DNA of 64,000 bases from Pseudonocardia bannensis. Its GTDB lineage: Bacteria > Actinomycetota > Actinomycetes > Mycobacteriales > Pseudonocardiaceae. Shown piece by piece: positions 24,820-32,806 of this stretch. Below the pieces are notes generated by a model. It was not told where the DNA came from. It searched no databases and saw nothing but the letters and a program-made list of their open reading frames with translations. The DNA is taken from the NCBI RefSeq assembly GCF_012911875.1, contig NZ_JAAXKZ010000001.1, forward strand, positions 91,277 to 155,276. The letters are read 5' to 3'. The position numbers were made by a program, and so were the translations under genes. Each line of letters starts with the position of its first letter. Positions within the stretch are counted from its first letter, which is position 1.

Positions 24820-25584
24820 ATGGTGAGCATCGACATCGCCGGCGCCTGCGTCGACTTCCCGATCTTCGACGCGAAGAGCAGGTCGCTGAAGAAGGCAGTC
24901 CTCGGCAAGGCCGGCGGCCGGATCGGCACCGAGAGCAAGGTGCCGATCATCGAGGCGCTGCGCGACATCAACATCTCGTTGCGCAAGGGCGACCGGGTCG
25001 CGCTCGTCGGGCACAACGGCGCCGGCAAGTCGACGCTGCTGCGGCTGATGTCGGGCATCTACGAGCCGACCCGCGGTCGCGCCGCCGTCCACGGCAAGGT
25101 CGCGCCCGTCTTCGACCTCGCCGTCGGCATGGACCCGGAGATCTCCGGGCTGGACAACATCCTCATCCGCGGGCTGTTCCTCGGGATGACCAAGAAGCAG
25201 ATGGAGGCGCGGGTCGACGACATCGCGGAGTTCACCGAGCTCGGCGACTACCTGTCGATGCCGCTGCGCACCTACTCCACCGGCATGCGGGTGCGGCTCG
25301 CGCTCGGCGTCGTGACCAGCATCGACCCCGAGATCCTGTTGCTCGACGAGGGCATCGGCGCCGTCGACGCCGAGTTCCTGGCCAAGGCCCGCGACCGGCT
25401 CAACGAGCTGGTCGAGCGGTCGGGGATCCTGGTCTTCGCCTCACACTCCGACGAGTTCCTCGCCGACCTGTGCGACACCGCGATCTGGATGGACCACGGC
25501 ACGGTCCGGGAGCACGGGCCGCTGCGCGAGGTGCTGCACCACTACAAGGGCCGCGACGTGCTGGCCGAGATGGAGGCCCGGTGA
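24820..25584 (+). CDS. wzt: Galactan ABC transporter ATP-binding protein
   Basis: ATPase subunit of 254 residues, homologous to Rv3781 (RfbE/Wzt). It has Walker A GHNGAGKST, a degenerate signature YSTGMRVRLALG as usual in polysaccharide exporters, Walker B ILLLDEGIGAVD, and the switch His in FASHSDEF. It lacks a C-terminal carbohydrate-binding domain, as in the mycobacterial galactan exporter. Its stop overlaps the GTG start of glfT1 by 4 bases, so export and the first galactofuranosyl transfers are translationally coupled. Confidence 0.95.
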   Translation: MVSIDIAGACVDFPIFDAKSRSLKKAVLGKAGGRIGTESKVPIIEALRDINISLRKGDRVALVGHNGAGKSTLLRLMSGIYEPTRGRAAVHGKVAPVFDLAVGMDPEISGLDNILIRGLFLGMTKKQMEARVDDIAEFTELGDYLSMPLRTYSTGMRVRLALGVVTSIDPEILLLDEGIGAVDAEFLAKARDRLNELVERSGILVFASHSDEFLADLCDTAIWMDHGTVREHGPLREVLHHYKGRDVLAEMEAR

Positions 25585-26516
25585 GCGCTGTGCCCACATC
25601 GGCGCAGCTCCCGCCGGACTCCGTCGTCGCCGTCGTCGTCACCCGGCACCGCACGGACCTTTTGGTCGACTCGCTGGCCGCCATGGCCAAGCAGACGCAC
25701 CCGATCGCGCACCTCATCGTCGTCGACAACGGGCCCGATCAGCCGGCTCGCGAGGTCGTGGAGGCCTGCGGACTGCCGGTGACGTGGCTGCCGTCCTGGC
25801 GCAACCTGGGCGGTGCCGGTGGGTTCGCGCTCGGCATGCTGCAAGCGCTCGCGATGGGCGCCGACTGGATCTGGCTCGGTGACGACGACGGCCACGCCGC
25901 TGACGAGACCGCGCTGGCCATCCTGATGGACACCGCGACCCGGCGTGGGCTGGCCGCCGTCTCCCCCGTCGTCGCGGACAAGTCGGATCCGGACCGCCTG
26001 GCGTTCCCGCTGCGCCGGGGGCTGACCTGGCACCGGACACGCCCGGCCCTGCTCGCGGCCGACGGCCAGGGGGACGACGAGCTCCTGCCGGGAATCGCGT
26101 CGTTCTTCAACGGCGCGCTGTTCCGGGCCTCCACCCTGGAGGTGATCGGGGTGCCTGACCTGCGGCTGTTCGTGCGGGGTGACGAGGTCGAGATGCACCG
26201 TCGGATGGTGCGCTCCGGGCTGCCGTTCGGCACCTGTCTGCGCGCGGCGTACCTGCACCCGTACGGTTCGGACGAGTTCAAGCCGATGCTCGGCGGGCGA
26301 CTGCACGCGCAGGACCCCGAGGACCCGGTGAAGCGGTACTACACCTACCGCAACCGCGGATACCTGATGAGCCAGCCGGGGATGCGCCGGATCGGGCTGC
26401 TCGAGGTACCGCGGTTCGCGTGGTACTTCCTCGTCACGCGGAGGGACCCGAAGGCGTTCGGCGAGTGGCTGCGACTGCTGCGCCAGGGCCGGGCGGAGCG
26501 CTTCGACCGCGCATAA
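25581..26516 (+). CDS. glfT1: Galactofuranosyltransferase GlfT1
   Basis: GT2-family enzyme of 311 residues, homologous to Rv3782. It transfers the first galactofuranose residues from UDP-Galf onto the decaprenyl-diphosphoryl-GlcNAc-Rha acceptor. Seen are VVVTRHRTDLLVDSLAAM at the N-terminus, NLGGAGGFALGM, the metal site WLGDDDG near residue 100, and FNGALFRAS with a later RGDEVEMHRR acidic site. GTG 25581 overlaps the wzt stop (GTGA). The gene is followed within 10 bases by repeat array 2. Confidence 0.93.
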   Translation: MSAVPTSAQLPPDSVVAVVVTRHRTDLLVDSLAAMAKQTHPIAHLIVVDNGPDQPAREVVEACGLPVTWLPSWRNLGGAGGFALGMLQALAMGADWIWLGDDDGHAADETALAILMDTATRRGLAAVSPVVADKSDPDRLAFPLRRGLTWHRTRPALLAADGQGDDELLPGIASFFNGALFRASTLEVIGVPDLRLFVRGDEVEMHRRMVRSGLPFGTCLRAAYLHPYGSDEFKPMLGGRLHAQDPEDPVKRYYTYRNRGYLMSQPGMRRIGLLEVPRFAWYFLVTRRDPKAFGEWLRLLRQGRAERFDRA

Positions 26517-26526
26517 CCCCTCCCCC

Positions 26527-26672
26527 GCGAGTCGCGGTACCCCGCGCGCAAGTCGCGGTATCCCCGCGCGCGAGTCGGGATATCCCCGCGCGCGAGTCGG
26601 GATATCCCCGCGCGCGAGTCGCGGTATCGGGGCGCGCGAGTCGCGGTATCGGCGCGTGGTCGAGTCGCGGTC
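26527..26672. repeat. 22-bp tandem repeat array 2
   Basis: Seven units with the core CGCGAGTCGCGGTA or CGCGAGTCGGGATA, spaced mostly 22 bp (one 21, one 24). It fills the whole gap between the convergent glfT1 and gtrA genes and overlaps the gtrA stop codon (26671-26673). The core is the reverse complement of the CGACTCGCGCG core of arrays 1 and 3; only the variable tail differs. Confidence 0.9.
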
Positions 26673-27084
26673 AGCGGCGGAAGACGACCGTCCGCAGCAT
26701 CACGAAGTTGATCGCCGTCGCGCAGCCCTGGGCGACCACCCATGCGATCGAGGTCTCGAACCGCATCTGCGGCAACAAGGCCAGGGCCAGGGCGTTCATC
26801 CCCACGTTGATCGCGAACGTCGTCGCGTAGAGCGCCACGAACGCCGCGAAGCGACCCTTGCCGCCATCGGTGTCGGTGAAGGTGAAGCGCCGGTTGAGCA
26901 GGTACGCCGTCGTGGTGCCGAGGATGAAGCTGATGCCCTTGGCCGCGTGCACCCAGGTGCCGAGGGAGAGCAGCAGGTGGTAGAAGCCGAAGTCGACGAG
27001 CGCCGACACCGCACCCACGGCGACGAATCGGCTCAGCTGGCCGACCAGGCCGAGGGCGGCCGGCTCCGAACGCGTCGCGGTCAC
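26671..27084 (-). CDS. GtrA family membrane protein (Rv3789-like)
   Basis: Four-helix membrane protein of 137 residues of the GtrA family. Seen are LSRFVAVGAVSALVDFGFYHLL, FILGTTTAYLLNRRFTFT and a C-terminal FVMLRTVVFRR. By position it matches Rv3789, a GtrA-like protein next to dprE1 that has been proposed to flip decaprenyl-phosphoryl-arabinose or to act as an anchor; which is true is not settled. GTG 27084 has a TACCCT -10 box 6 bases upstream. In this window it sits two genes from dprE1 on the opposite strand. Confidence 0.9.
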   Translation of the reverse strand: MTATRSEPAALGLVGQLSRFVAVGAVSALVDFGFYHLLLSLGTWVHAAKGISFILGTTTAYLLNRRFTFTDTDGGKGRFAAFVALYATTFAINVGMNALALALLPQMRFETSIAWVVAQGCATAINFVMLRTVVFRR

Positions 27085-27090
27085 CGGGCC

Positions 27091-27096
27091 AGGGTA
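27091..27096 (-). promoter_or_regulatory. -10 box (TACCCT) for gtrA
   Basis: TANNNT hexamer 6 bases before the GTG at 27084, identical to the wzm, glf and acetolactate synthase boxes. Confidence 0.55.
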
Positions 27097-27242
27097 TCGG
27101 CCGGGACGTGCACGGCCGACCGACGGCTTCGGATCGGCGTGCCGCGTTCCCGGAACGCGCCGACTGCGGTCGTTCCCACGGTGTTCGGAGTGCCGGACCG
27201 GGTGTGCCGGCGGGACGAGGGGCCGTCGGTTCCGCTGCGCAG

Positions 27243-27405
27243 CGACTCGCGCACCGCAACACCCCGACTCGCGCCGCAACACCCCGACTCGCGCACCGCG
27301 ACACCCCGACTCGCGCACCGCGACACCCCGACTCGCGCGCCGCGACACCCCGACTCGCGGACGGCGACACCCCGACTCGCCCTCCTGGAAACCCCGACTC
27401 GCGGG
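27243..27405. repeat. 22-bp tandem repeat array 3
   Basis: Eight units with the core CGACTCGCGC followed by ACCGCGACACCC-type tails, spaced 22 bp (one 20). The last unit ends at the stop codon of the DUF1707 gene (27406). Read from that gene it starts 3 bases after the stop as GCGAGTCGGGG. The 27097-27242 stretch before it shows nothing else. Confidence 0.9.
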
Positions 27406-28014
27406 TCAGAAGAAGCGGCCGGCGAAACGGTAGCGGCGGCGCACCGTCACCGAGCCCATGCCGCTGCGGCCGTAGATCCTGAAGTGCGGGCGGCCGGGGA
27501 CCGGCGCGGACGGCACCTTGGAGCGGACGTGACCCATCGCCGCGACGAGCCCGTCGACGTCGGCGGTTGCGTCGTCCGGGACCAGCAGTCGGGCCGAGCC
27601 CGCACCGAGTTCCAGCTCCACCTCGACCACCGGGTGTGGTAGCTGGGTGTCGCAGAAGTCGAGGTAGACCGAGCCCATCCCGCTCTGCACCCGCAGCCGG
27701 GCCGGCACCGCCCACTGACCGGATCTGCGTAGCCCACCCATCCCGGTGCGCAGCACCATCGGCGGGCCGGCCGGAGTCGACAGCGGGGGCGGCGGCACGG
27801 TGACATCGATCGCCCCGCCGGGCAGGTCGGCCAGCGGCGGGGCGAGGTCGGCGCCGTACCGGGCCGCATAGACGACGGCGAGGCGCTCCTCGAGCTCGGA
27901 CACCGTGATGCGACCCTCCGACAGCGCCTGATGCAGGCGGGCTGCGGCGCGCTCCCGGTCCGCGTCGGAGATGCGGATCCCCGGGCTGTCGCCGGACGGG
28001 GGCTGCAGGCTCAC
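27406..28014 (-). CDS. DUF1707 domain protein
   Basis: Protein of 202 residues. An N-terminal DUF1707 (SHOCT-like) segment ([41 protein letters not shown], seen in parts) is followed by a beta-rich C-terminal half with repeated GMG turns ([28 protein letters not shown]). There is no membrane segment. The function is unknown; actinobacterial DUF1707 proteins are often membrane-associated. GTG 28014 has a TATCCT -10 box 7 bases upstream. It is divergent from dprE1, with the two -10 boxes only 64 bases apart. Confidence 0.85.
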   Translation of the reverse strand: MSLQPPSGDSPGIRISDADRERAAARLHQALSEGRITVSELEERLAVVYAARYGADLAPPLADLPGGAIDVTVPPPPLSTPAGPPMVLRTGMGGLRRSGQWAVPARLRVQSGMGSVYLDFCDTQLPHPVVEVELELGAGSARLLVPDDATADVDGLVAAMGHVRSKVPSAPVPGRPHFRIYGRSGMGSVTVRRRYRFAGRFF

Positions 28015-28021
28015 CGGCCAG

Positions 28022-28027
28022 AGGATA
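28022..28027 (-). promoter_or_regulatory. -10 box (TATCCT) for the DUF1707 gene
   Basis: TANNNT hexamer 7 bases before the GTG at 28014; leaderless arrangement. Confidence 0.5.
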
Positions 28028-28091
28028 GTGGTCCGCCCACGGAAGGTCGCGCAGGCTCAAGCCCGGAACCGGGACAGGGGCGCCACCCGCG

Positions 28092-28097
28092 TAGCCT
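28092..28097 (+). promoter_or_regulatory. -10 box (TAGCCT) for dprE1
   Basis: TANNNT hexamer 7 bases before the ATG at 28105. The same hexamer and spacing occur before the first emb gene (32794). Confidence 0.55.
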
Positions 28098-28104
28098 GGC
28101 GCCG

Positions 28105-29466
28105 ATGTCGAGCCGGAGCACGAGCCTGAGCGGGTGGGGTCGCACCGCGCCCACCCTCGCCGAGGTCATCACACCGCACCGCCCCGAGGACGTCGCGGCC
28201 ACGATCGCCGCCGCCGGACCCCGGGGCGTCATCGCCCGCGGTCTCGGCCGGTCCTACGGCGACCCCGCGCAGAACGCCGGCGGCACCGTCCTGGACATGA
28301 CCGGCCTGAACACCATCCACTCGATCGACCCGGACACCGGCGTCGTCGTTCTGGACGGCGGGGTCAGCCTGGACACGCTGATGCGCGCCGCGCTGCCGCA
28401 CGGGCTGTGGGTGCCGGTGCTGCCGGGCACCCGGCAGGTCACGATCGGTGGCGCGATCGGCGCCGACGTGCACGGCAAGAACCACCACAGCAAGGGCAGC
28501 TTCGGCAACCACGTGCTGTCCCTGGACCTGGTCACGGCCGACGGCACGATCCGCACACTCACCCCCGACGGCCCGGACGCCGACCTGTTCTGGGCCACCG
28601 TCGGGGGCATGGGCCTGACCGGCGTCATCGTGCGGGCGTCGGTGCAGCTGCACCGCACCGAGTCGGCGTACTTCGTCGTCGACACCGACCGCACCGCCGA
28701 CCTCGACGAGCTGATGGCGCTGCTCACCGACGGCTCCGACGACTCCTACGGCTACTCCGCCGCCTGGTTCGACACCACGACCACAGGGGCCCAGCTCGGC
28801 CGGGCCGTGCTCACCCGGGGCTCGCTGGCGAAGGTCGACGAGCTGCCGGTGAAGAAGCGCGCCCAGCCGTTGACGTTCGATGCGCCGCAGCTGCTGACGT
28901 TCCCCGACGTGTTCCCCAGCGGCCTGGCCAACCCGGTGACGCTGCGGGCGTTCAGCGAGCTCTGGTACCGCAAGGCCCCCAGACGCCAGCGCGGCGCCAT
29001 CCAGAACATCACCGCCTTCTACCAGGTGCTGGACCTGTTCGGCGACTGGAACCGGGTGTACGGGCGGCGCGGGTTCCTGCAGTACCAGTTCGCGGTGCCG
29101 TTCGGCGCCGAGGACACGTTCCGCCGGATCGTCGAGAAGATCGCCGCGTCCCCGCACGCGTCGGGGCTCAACGTGCTCAAGCGCTTCGGCGCGGGCAACA
29201 AGGCGCCGCTGTCGTTCCCGCAGCCCGGCTGGACGATCACCGTGGACTTCCCCGTCGCACCCGGCCTGCACCGCTTCTGCGACGAGCTCGACGAGCTGGT
29301 CCTGAGCGCCGGGGGACGGCTCTACCTGGCGAAGGAGTCGCGGACGTCGGCGGCGGCGTTCGCCCGCGGCTACCCGCGTCTCGACGAGTGGCGCAAGACC
29401 CGCGCCGCGGTGGACCCCGAAGGCGTGTTCGCCTCCGACATGTCACGACGGCTGGAGCTGACCTGA
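28105..29466 (+). CDS. dprE1: Decaprenylphosphoryl-beta-D-ribose 2'-oxidase DprE1
   Basis: FAD-dependent oxidase of 453 residues, homologous to Rv3790. With DprE2 it epimerises decaprenyl-phosphoryl-ribose to the arabinose donor. The FAD-binding part ([20 protein letters not shown], then [21 protein letters not shown]) and the C-terminal [11 protein letters not shown] are conserved. At the position of the benzothiazinone-reactive Cys387 of M. tuberculosis (recalled as NICVDFP) this protein has Thr379 (TITVDFP). ATG 28105 is supported by the -10 box; the longer open frame is not. It overlaps dprE2 by one base. Confidence 0.96.
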   Translation: MSSRSTSLSGWGRTAPTLAEVITPHRPEDVAATIAAAGPRGVIARGLGRSYGDPAQNAGGTVLDMTGLNTIHSIDPDTGVVVLDGGVSLDTLMRAALPHGLWVPVLPGTRQVTIGGAIGADVHGKNHHSKGSFGNHVLSLDLVTADGTIRTLTPDGPDADLFWATVGGMGLTGVIVRASVQLHRTESAYFVVDTDRTADLDELMALLTDGSDDSYGYSAAWFDTTTTGAQLGRAVLTRGSLAKVDELPVKKRAQPLTFDAPQLLTFPDVFPSGLANPVTLRAFSELWYRKAPRRQRGAIQNITAFYQVLDLFGDWNRVYGRRGFLQYQFAVPFGAEDTFRRIVEKIAASPHASGLNVLKRFGAGNKAPLSFPQPGWTITVDFPVAPGLHRFCDELDELVLSAGGRLYLAKESRTSAAAFARGYPRLDEWRKTRAAVDPEGVFASDMSRRLELT

Positions 29467-30221
29467 TGATCGATGCCGTGGGCAACCCGCAGAGCATCCT
29501 GGTGCTGGGCGGCACCTCGGAGATCGGGCTCGCCGTGGTCGAGGCGTTCGCCTCCGATCGGCCACTGCGGGTCGTCCTCGCCGCCCGCCCCTCCGACCGG
29601 CTCGACGCCGCGAAGAAGCGCCTGGAGACCGCCGGCTGCGCGGTCGAGACCATCGACTTCGACGCCCGCGCCACCGACACCCACGCCGACGTGGTGCGCA
29701 AGGCGTTCGCCGGCGGGGACATCGACGTCGCGCTCGTCGCGTTCGGGGTGCTCGGCGACAACGAGCAGGCCTGGACGGATGTGAGCGCCGCGGTCGAGCT
29801 GGCCCAGGTCAACTACACCGCCGCGGTGTCGGTGGGGGTGGCGCTGGCCGATCGCCTCCGCGAGCAGGGCCACGGCGCGTTGGTCGCCCTGTCGTCGGTG
29901 GCCGGCGAGCGGGCCCGGCGCTCGAACTTCGTCTACGGCTCGACGAAGGCCGGGATGGACGCGTTCTACTCCGGCCTGACCGAGGCACTGCGCCCGCACG
30001 GTGTGGTGGTCACCGTGGTGCGGCCGGGCTTCGTGCACACCCGGATGACCGAGGGCCTCAAGGCCGCCCCGCTGTCGACCACGCCCGACGCGGTCGCCGC
30101 GGTGGTGGTGGACGCGGTGCGCTCCAAGAAGGAGCTGGTGTGGGCACCGGCACCGCTGCGTCTCGTGATGAGCGTGCTGCGGCACCTGCCGCGCGCGATC
30201 TTCCGCCGCATCCCGGCCTGA
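29466..30221 (+). CDS. dprE2: Decaprenylphosphoryl-2-keto-ribose reductase DprE2
   Basis: Short-chain dehydrogenase of 251 residues, homologous to Rv3791; it reduces the keto intermediate made by DprE1 to decaprenyl-phosphoryl-arabinose. Visible are the nucleotide loop LGGTSEIGLAVVEAF, the catalytic Ser in ALSSVAGER and the YxxxK motif YGSTK. Its ATG overlaps the dprE1 stop (TGATG). No aftA gene follows, unlike in mycobacteria; instead a long hairpin ends the operon. Confidence 0.95.
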   Translation: MIDAVGNPQSILVLGGTSEIGLAVVEAFASDRPLRVVLAARPSDRLDAAKKRLETAGCAVETIDFDARATDTHADVVRKAFAGGDIDVALVAFGVLGDNEQAWTDVSAAVELAQVNYTAAVSVGVALADRLREQGHGALVALSSVAGERARRSNFVYGSTKAGMDAFYSGLTEALRPHGVVVTVVRPGFVHTRMTEGLKAAPLSTTPDAVAAVVVDAVRSKKELVWAPAPLRLVMSVLRHLPRAIFRRIPA

Positions 30222-30228
30222 TCTCTGT

Positions 30229-30270
30229 CGTGAGCGGCGATAGTGGCTTCAGCCGCTATCGCCGCTCACG
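30229..30270. terminator. 20-bp hairpin terminator between dprE2 and nitroreductase
   Basis: Inverted repeat 30229-30248 / 30251-30270 with a single G-T mismatch. It lies between two convergent genes and can end both. Confidence 0.75.
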
Positions 30271-30278
30271 GAGGGCGG

Positions 30279-30926
30279 TTACCAGCCGTTGACGTGCAGC
30301 ACGGTGTCGAGCGGCTGGCGCGGCGCCGGCTTGAAGTCCGTTCCCTTGCTGTAGGCGACCGGGAGCAGCACGCCCTGTCGCACTCGCGGCGGGATACCGA
30401 GCAGCTCGGAGATCTCCTTCTCGTACTGCAGGTGCAGCGTGGTCCAGGCGCTGCCCAGGCCGCGGGCACGGGCGGCGAGCTGGAAGCTCCACGCGGCCGG
30501 GAGCAGCGACCCCCACAGCCCGGCCTGGTTTTCCGCCGGCAGCTCCTCGGTCGCGAAGATCGCCCCGATGAGGAGCACCGGGACGTCGGCCATGATCTCG
30601 GCGAGGTACTCGGCGCTGGACGCGACGCGGGCCTGCGTGGCGTTGCGTTCGTCGTCGTAGCGCTTGGAGCCCGCGTAACCAGGCGAGTTGCGGTAGGCGT
30701 CGAACGCCTGCCGGTAGTAGCCGGCGATGGCCTTGCGCTGGTCCGGGTCGGTCACCACGATCCAGTGCCAGCCCTGGATGTTGCTCCCGCTCGGGGCCTG
30801 CAGTGCGACCTCGAGGCACTCACGGATGACGTCCAGGGGCACCGGGCGGTCGAGGTCGAGCCGCTTGCGCACCGAGCGCGTGGTGGTCAGTAGTTCGTCG
30901 GGATCCAGCGGCAGCAGTTCGGTCAT
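30279..30926 (-). CDS. Nitroreductase family FMN-dependent oxidoreductase
   Basis: Flavoenzyme of 215 residues in the nitroreductase superfamily. Seen are the N-terminal TTTRSVRKRLDLDRPV phosphate-binding segment, APSGSNIQGWHWIVV, and the C-terminal GIPPRVRQGVLLPVAYSKG. Such enzymes reduce nitro compounds, quinones or F420-like substrates with NAD(P)H; the actual role is unknown. It stands between dprE2 and the acyltransferase, where mycobacteria carry aftA and the emb genes. Confidence 0.9.
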   Translation of the reverse strand: MTELLPLDPDELLTTTRSVRKRLDLDRPVPLDVIRECLEVALQAPSGSNIQGWHWIVVTDPDQRKAIAGYYRQAFDAYRNSPGYAGSKRYDDERNATQARVASSAEYLAEIMADVPVLLIGAIFATEELPAENQAGLWGSLLPAAWSFQLAARARGLGSAWTTLHLQYEKEISELLGIPPRVRQGVLLPVAYSKGTDFKPAPRQPLDTVLHVNGW

Positions 30927-30955
30927 GCCCCGATCATCGTCGTGGACACCCGTGA

Positions 30956-30985
30956 GCGGTGAGCGGGGCTACGACCACTCACCGC
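30956..30985 (-). terminator. Possible hairpin after the acyltransferase gene
   Basis: GCGGTGAG / CTCACCGC, 8 bp with a 14-base loop, 15 bases beyond the stop of the reverse acyltransferase gene. Confidence 0.4.
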
Positions 30986-30999
30986 CGACGGGAATCGGG

Positions 31000-32595
31000 T
31001 CAGCTGCCGGCCTGAGCCCAGGTCCGGTGCGCCGGACGGCGCTGCCGGCTTTCGATGGCCGCCGCCGCGGCGATCGCGGCGGCGAACGTCGGGGTGGTCG
31101 TGCGGGTCGTCGCGTGCCGAGGGCGGCGCGGCGCCGGCGGCAACATCTCTTGTTCGCCCGTGACCGCGGCCGCGCGGCGCCGGTGCGAGGGGGTGAACAG
31201 AGCGGCCGGGGCGCAGACGGCGGGCCGCCCGGGGCGGGCCGCAGCGGCGGCCCGGGTCGCGGCGACCGCCTGGGCAGCCGCCCAGGCCTGGGCCGCCGCC
31301 ACCGGGTGGGGGCGCACCGCGGCAGCGGCGGCCGTCCGGGGGGCCGGAGCCCCGGCGCCCACGGCGATCGTCCGCAGCGCCCGGGTGACCGGGTCGGAGT
31401 CCGCTGCGACCTCGGCGGCCGGGCGGGGCCGGCGCGCACCGAACCACCCGCGCATCCGCAGCCGGGCCGGCTCCTCGATCCAGCGGTGGAGCCCGTGCGC
31501 CACGGGGAAGGTGACCAGCACGACCGCACCGCCGATGACGTGGGCGGTGACGGTCGGCTGCCACAGCGCCGGGAAGTAGGCCATCGCCAACCAGTAGACC
31601 TCGAAGATCGGGATGTGGACGAGGTACAGGCTGTACGAGATGCGCCCGCCGTGCACTGACCAGCGCGTCGACAGCGCCCGTGCCACACCGCGATCGGCCA
31701 GCGCCAGCGACCCGACGAGCACCGGGAACAGCGCGATCACCGCACCACCCCGGCCCGGCCCGACCAGCTCGCCGAGACACAGGCCTGCCGCGATCAGGAA
31801 CGGCGTGATCGTGGCGATCAGCGAGGCGGCACGGCGGATCCGAACAGTGGCGGTCATCCGGCGCACGACCAGGTAGGTCAGGACCCCGGCACTGAAGCCG
31901 CACAGGATGCGGACCATCCAGCTCCACGGGAAGTAGGGGCTTCCCTCGCTGAGGTACGCCCACGCCATCGGCCCCATCAGCGCCAGCGCACCGAGCGCGA
32001 GCAGCGGGGGCGGCATGTTGCGCAGCCGATAGAAGACGACGACTGCGACGGGAAACAGCACGTAGGCCAGCCACTCGGCGCTGATGGACCAGGTCGAGCC
32101 CACCCACGAGGCGCCGTCGAAGAAGGCGTGGTCCCACAGGTGGACCATGAGCAGCTGCTCGAGCCATGCTCCGACGCTGACGACCGGCTGGACCCCCTGG
32201 AAGGCGATCTGGTCGTCACTGCCGAAGAGCAACCGGGCCCCGATCCAGAGACCGAATAGGTTGAAGACGACGACGTACGCGGGCCACATCCGGCACGCGC
32301 GGGCCCACACGAAGCGGGTGGCGGAGCCCGCTCGCAATGCCGGCCCCATCTTCTCGAGGTAGGTATAGGCGATCACGAAACCGCTGAGCACGAAGAAGAG
32401 GTCCACCCCGAGTGCTCCCGCCGTGAGCAGCGGGCCGACCACCTCGACGACGCCCGCGACACCGGGCAGAGCGGTGAAGTGGAAGTGGAACAGCATTACC
32501 CAGACCGCCGCGACGATCCGCAGCCCGGTGAGGGCCCGCAGCTCCCCACCCGCTCGGGGCGCGCCGGGAGCGGTAGGTTCTGCGGTCGTCGTCAC
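31000..32595 (-). CDS. Acyltransferase 3 family membrane protein with Ala-rich tail
   Basis: Integral membrane acyltransferase of 531 residues (OafA/acyltransferase 3 type), with about ten helices. The catalytic region LTGLRIVAAVWVMLFHFHF and the LGVDLFFVLSGFVIAYTY segment are typical, as is the later SYSLYLVHIPIFEV. Relatives O-acetylate or succinylate surface glycans; its place between the DprE and Emb genes suggests arabinan or galactan modification (inference). From about residue 400 the chain becomes a low-complexity Ala/Pro/Arg tail of about 130 residues, unusual for the family. It is divergent from the first emb gene. Confidence 0.88.
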   Translation of the reverse strand: MTTTAEPTAPGAPRAGGELRALTGLRIVAAVWVMLFHFHFTALPGVAGVVEVVGPLLTAGALGVDLFFVLSGFVIAYTYLEKMGPALRAGSATRFVWARACRMWPAYVVVFNLFGLWIGARLLFGSDDQIAFQGVQPVVSVGAWLEQLLMVHLWDHAFFDGASWVGSTWSISAEWLAYVLFPVAVVVFYRLRNMPPPLLALGALALMGPMAWAYLSEGSPYFPWSWMVRILCGFSAGVLTYLVVRRMTATVRIRRAASLIATITPFLIAAGLCLGELVGPGRGGAVIALFPVLVGSLALADRGVARALSTRWSVHGGRISYSLYLVHIPIFEVYWLAMAYFPALWQPTVTAHVIGGAVVLVTFPVAHGLHRWIEEPARLRMRGWFGARRPRPAAEVAADSDPVTRALRTIAVGAGAPAPRTAAAAAVRPHPVAAAQAWAAAQAVAATRAAAAARPGRPAVCAPAALFTPSHRRRAAAVTGEQEMLPPAPRRPRHATTRTTTPTFAAAIAAAAAIESRQRRPAHRTWAQAGS

Positions 32596-32793
32596 ATGTG
32601 CGGCAACGATGGGCCCCGATACGCGTTACGGGCGACCCCCAACTGGGCCTGAACGGAGCAATCGACTACTCACAGTCCGTTATGTCCTGCCGCCATTCGG
32701 ATATTAGCCCGTTCAGATGACGGCGTCGTAGTTCCGGACAGTGACGGCCAGACGGGTCATGAGGTGGCCCGTCCGGGTACGCCGGCACCTGTC

Positions 32794-32799
32794 TAGCCT
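32794..32799 (+). promoter_or_regulatory. -10 box (TAGCCT) for the first emb gene
   Basis: TANNNT hexamer 7 bases before the GTG at 32807, identical to the dprE1 box. The remaining 200 bases of this divergent gap include an AT-richer stretch but no recognised site. Confidence 0.5.
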
Positions 32800-32806
32800 C
32801 GCGGCC

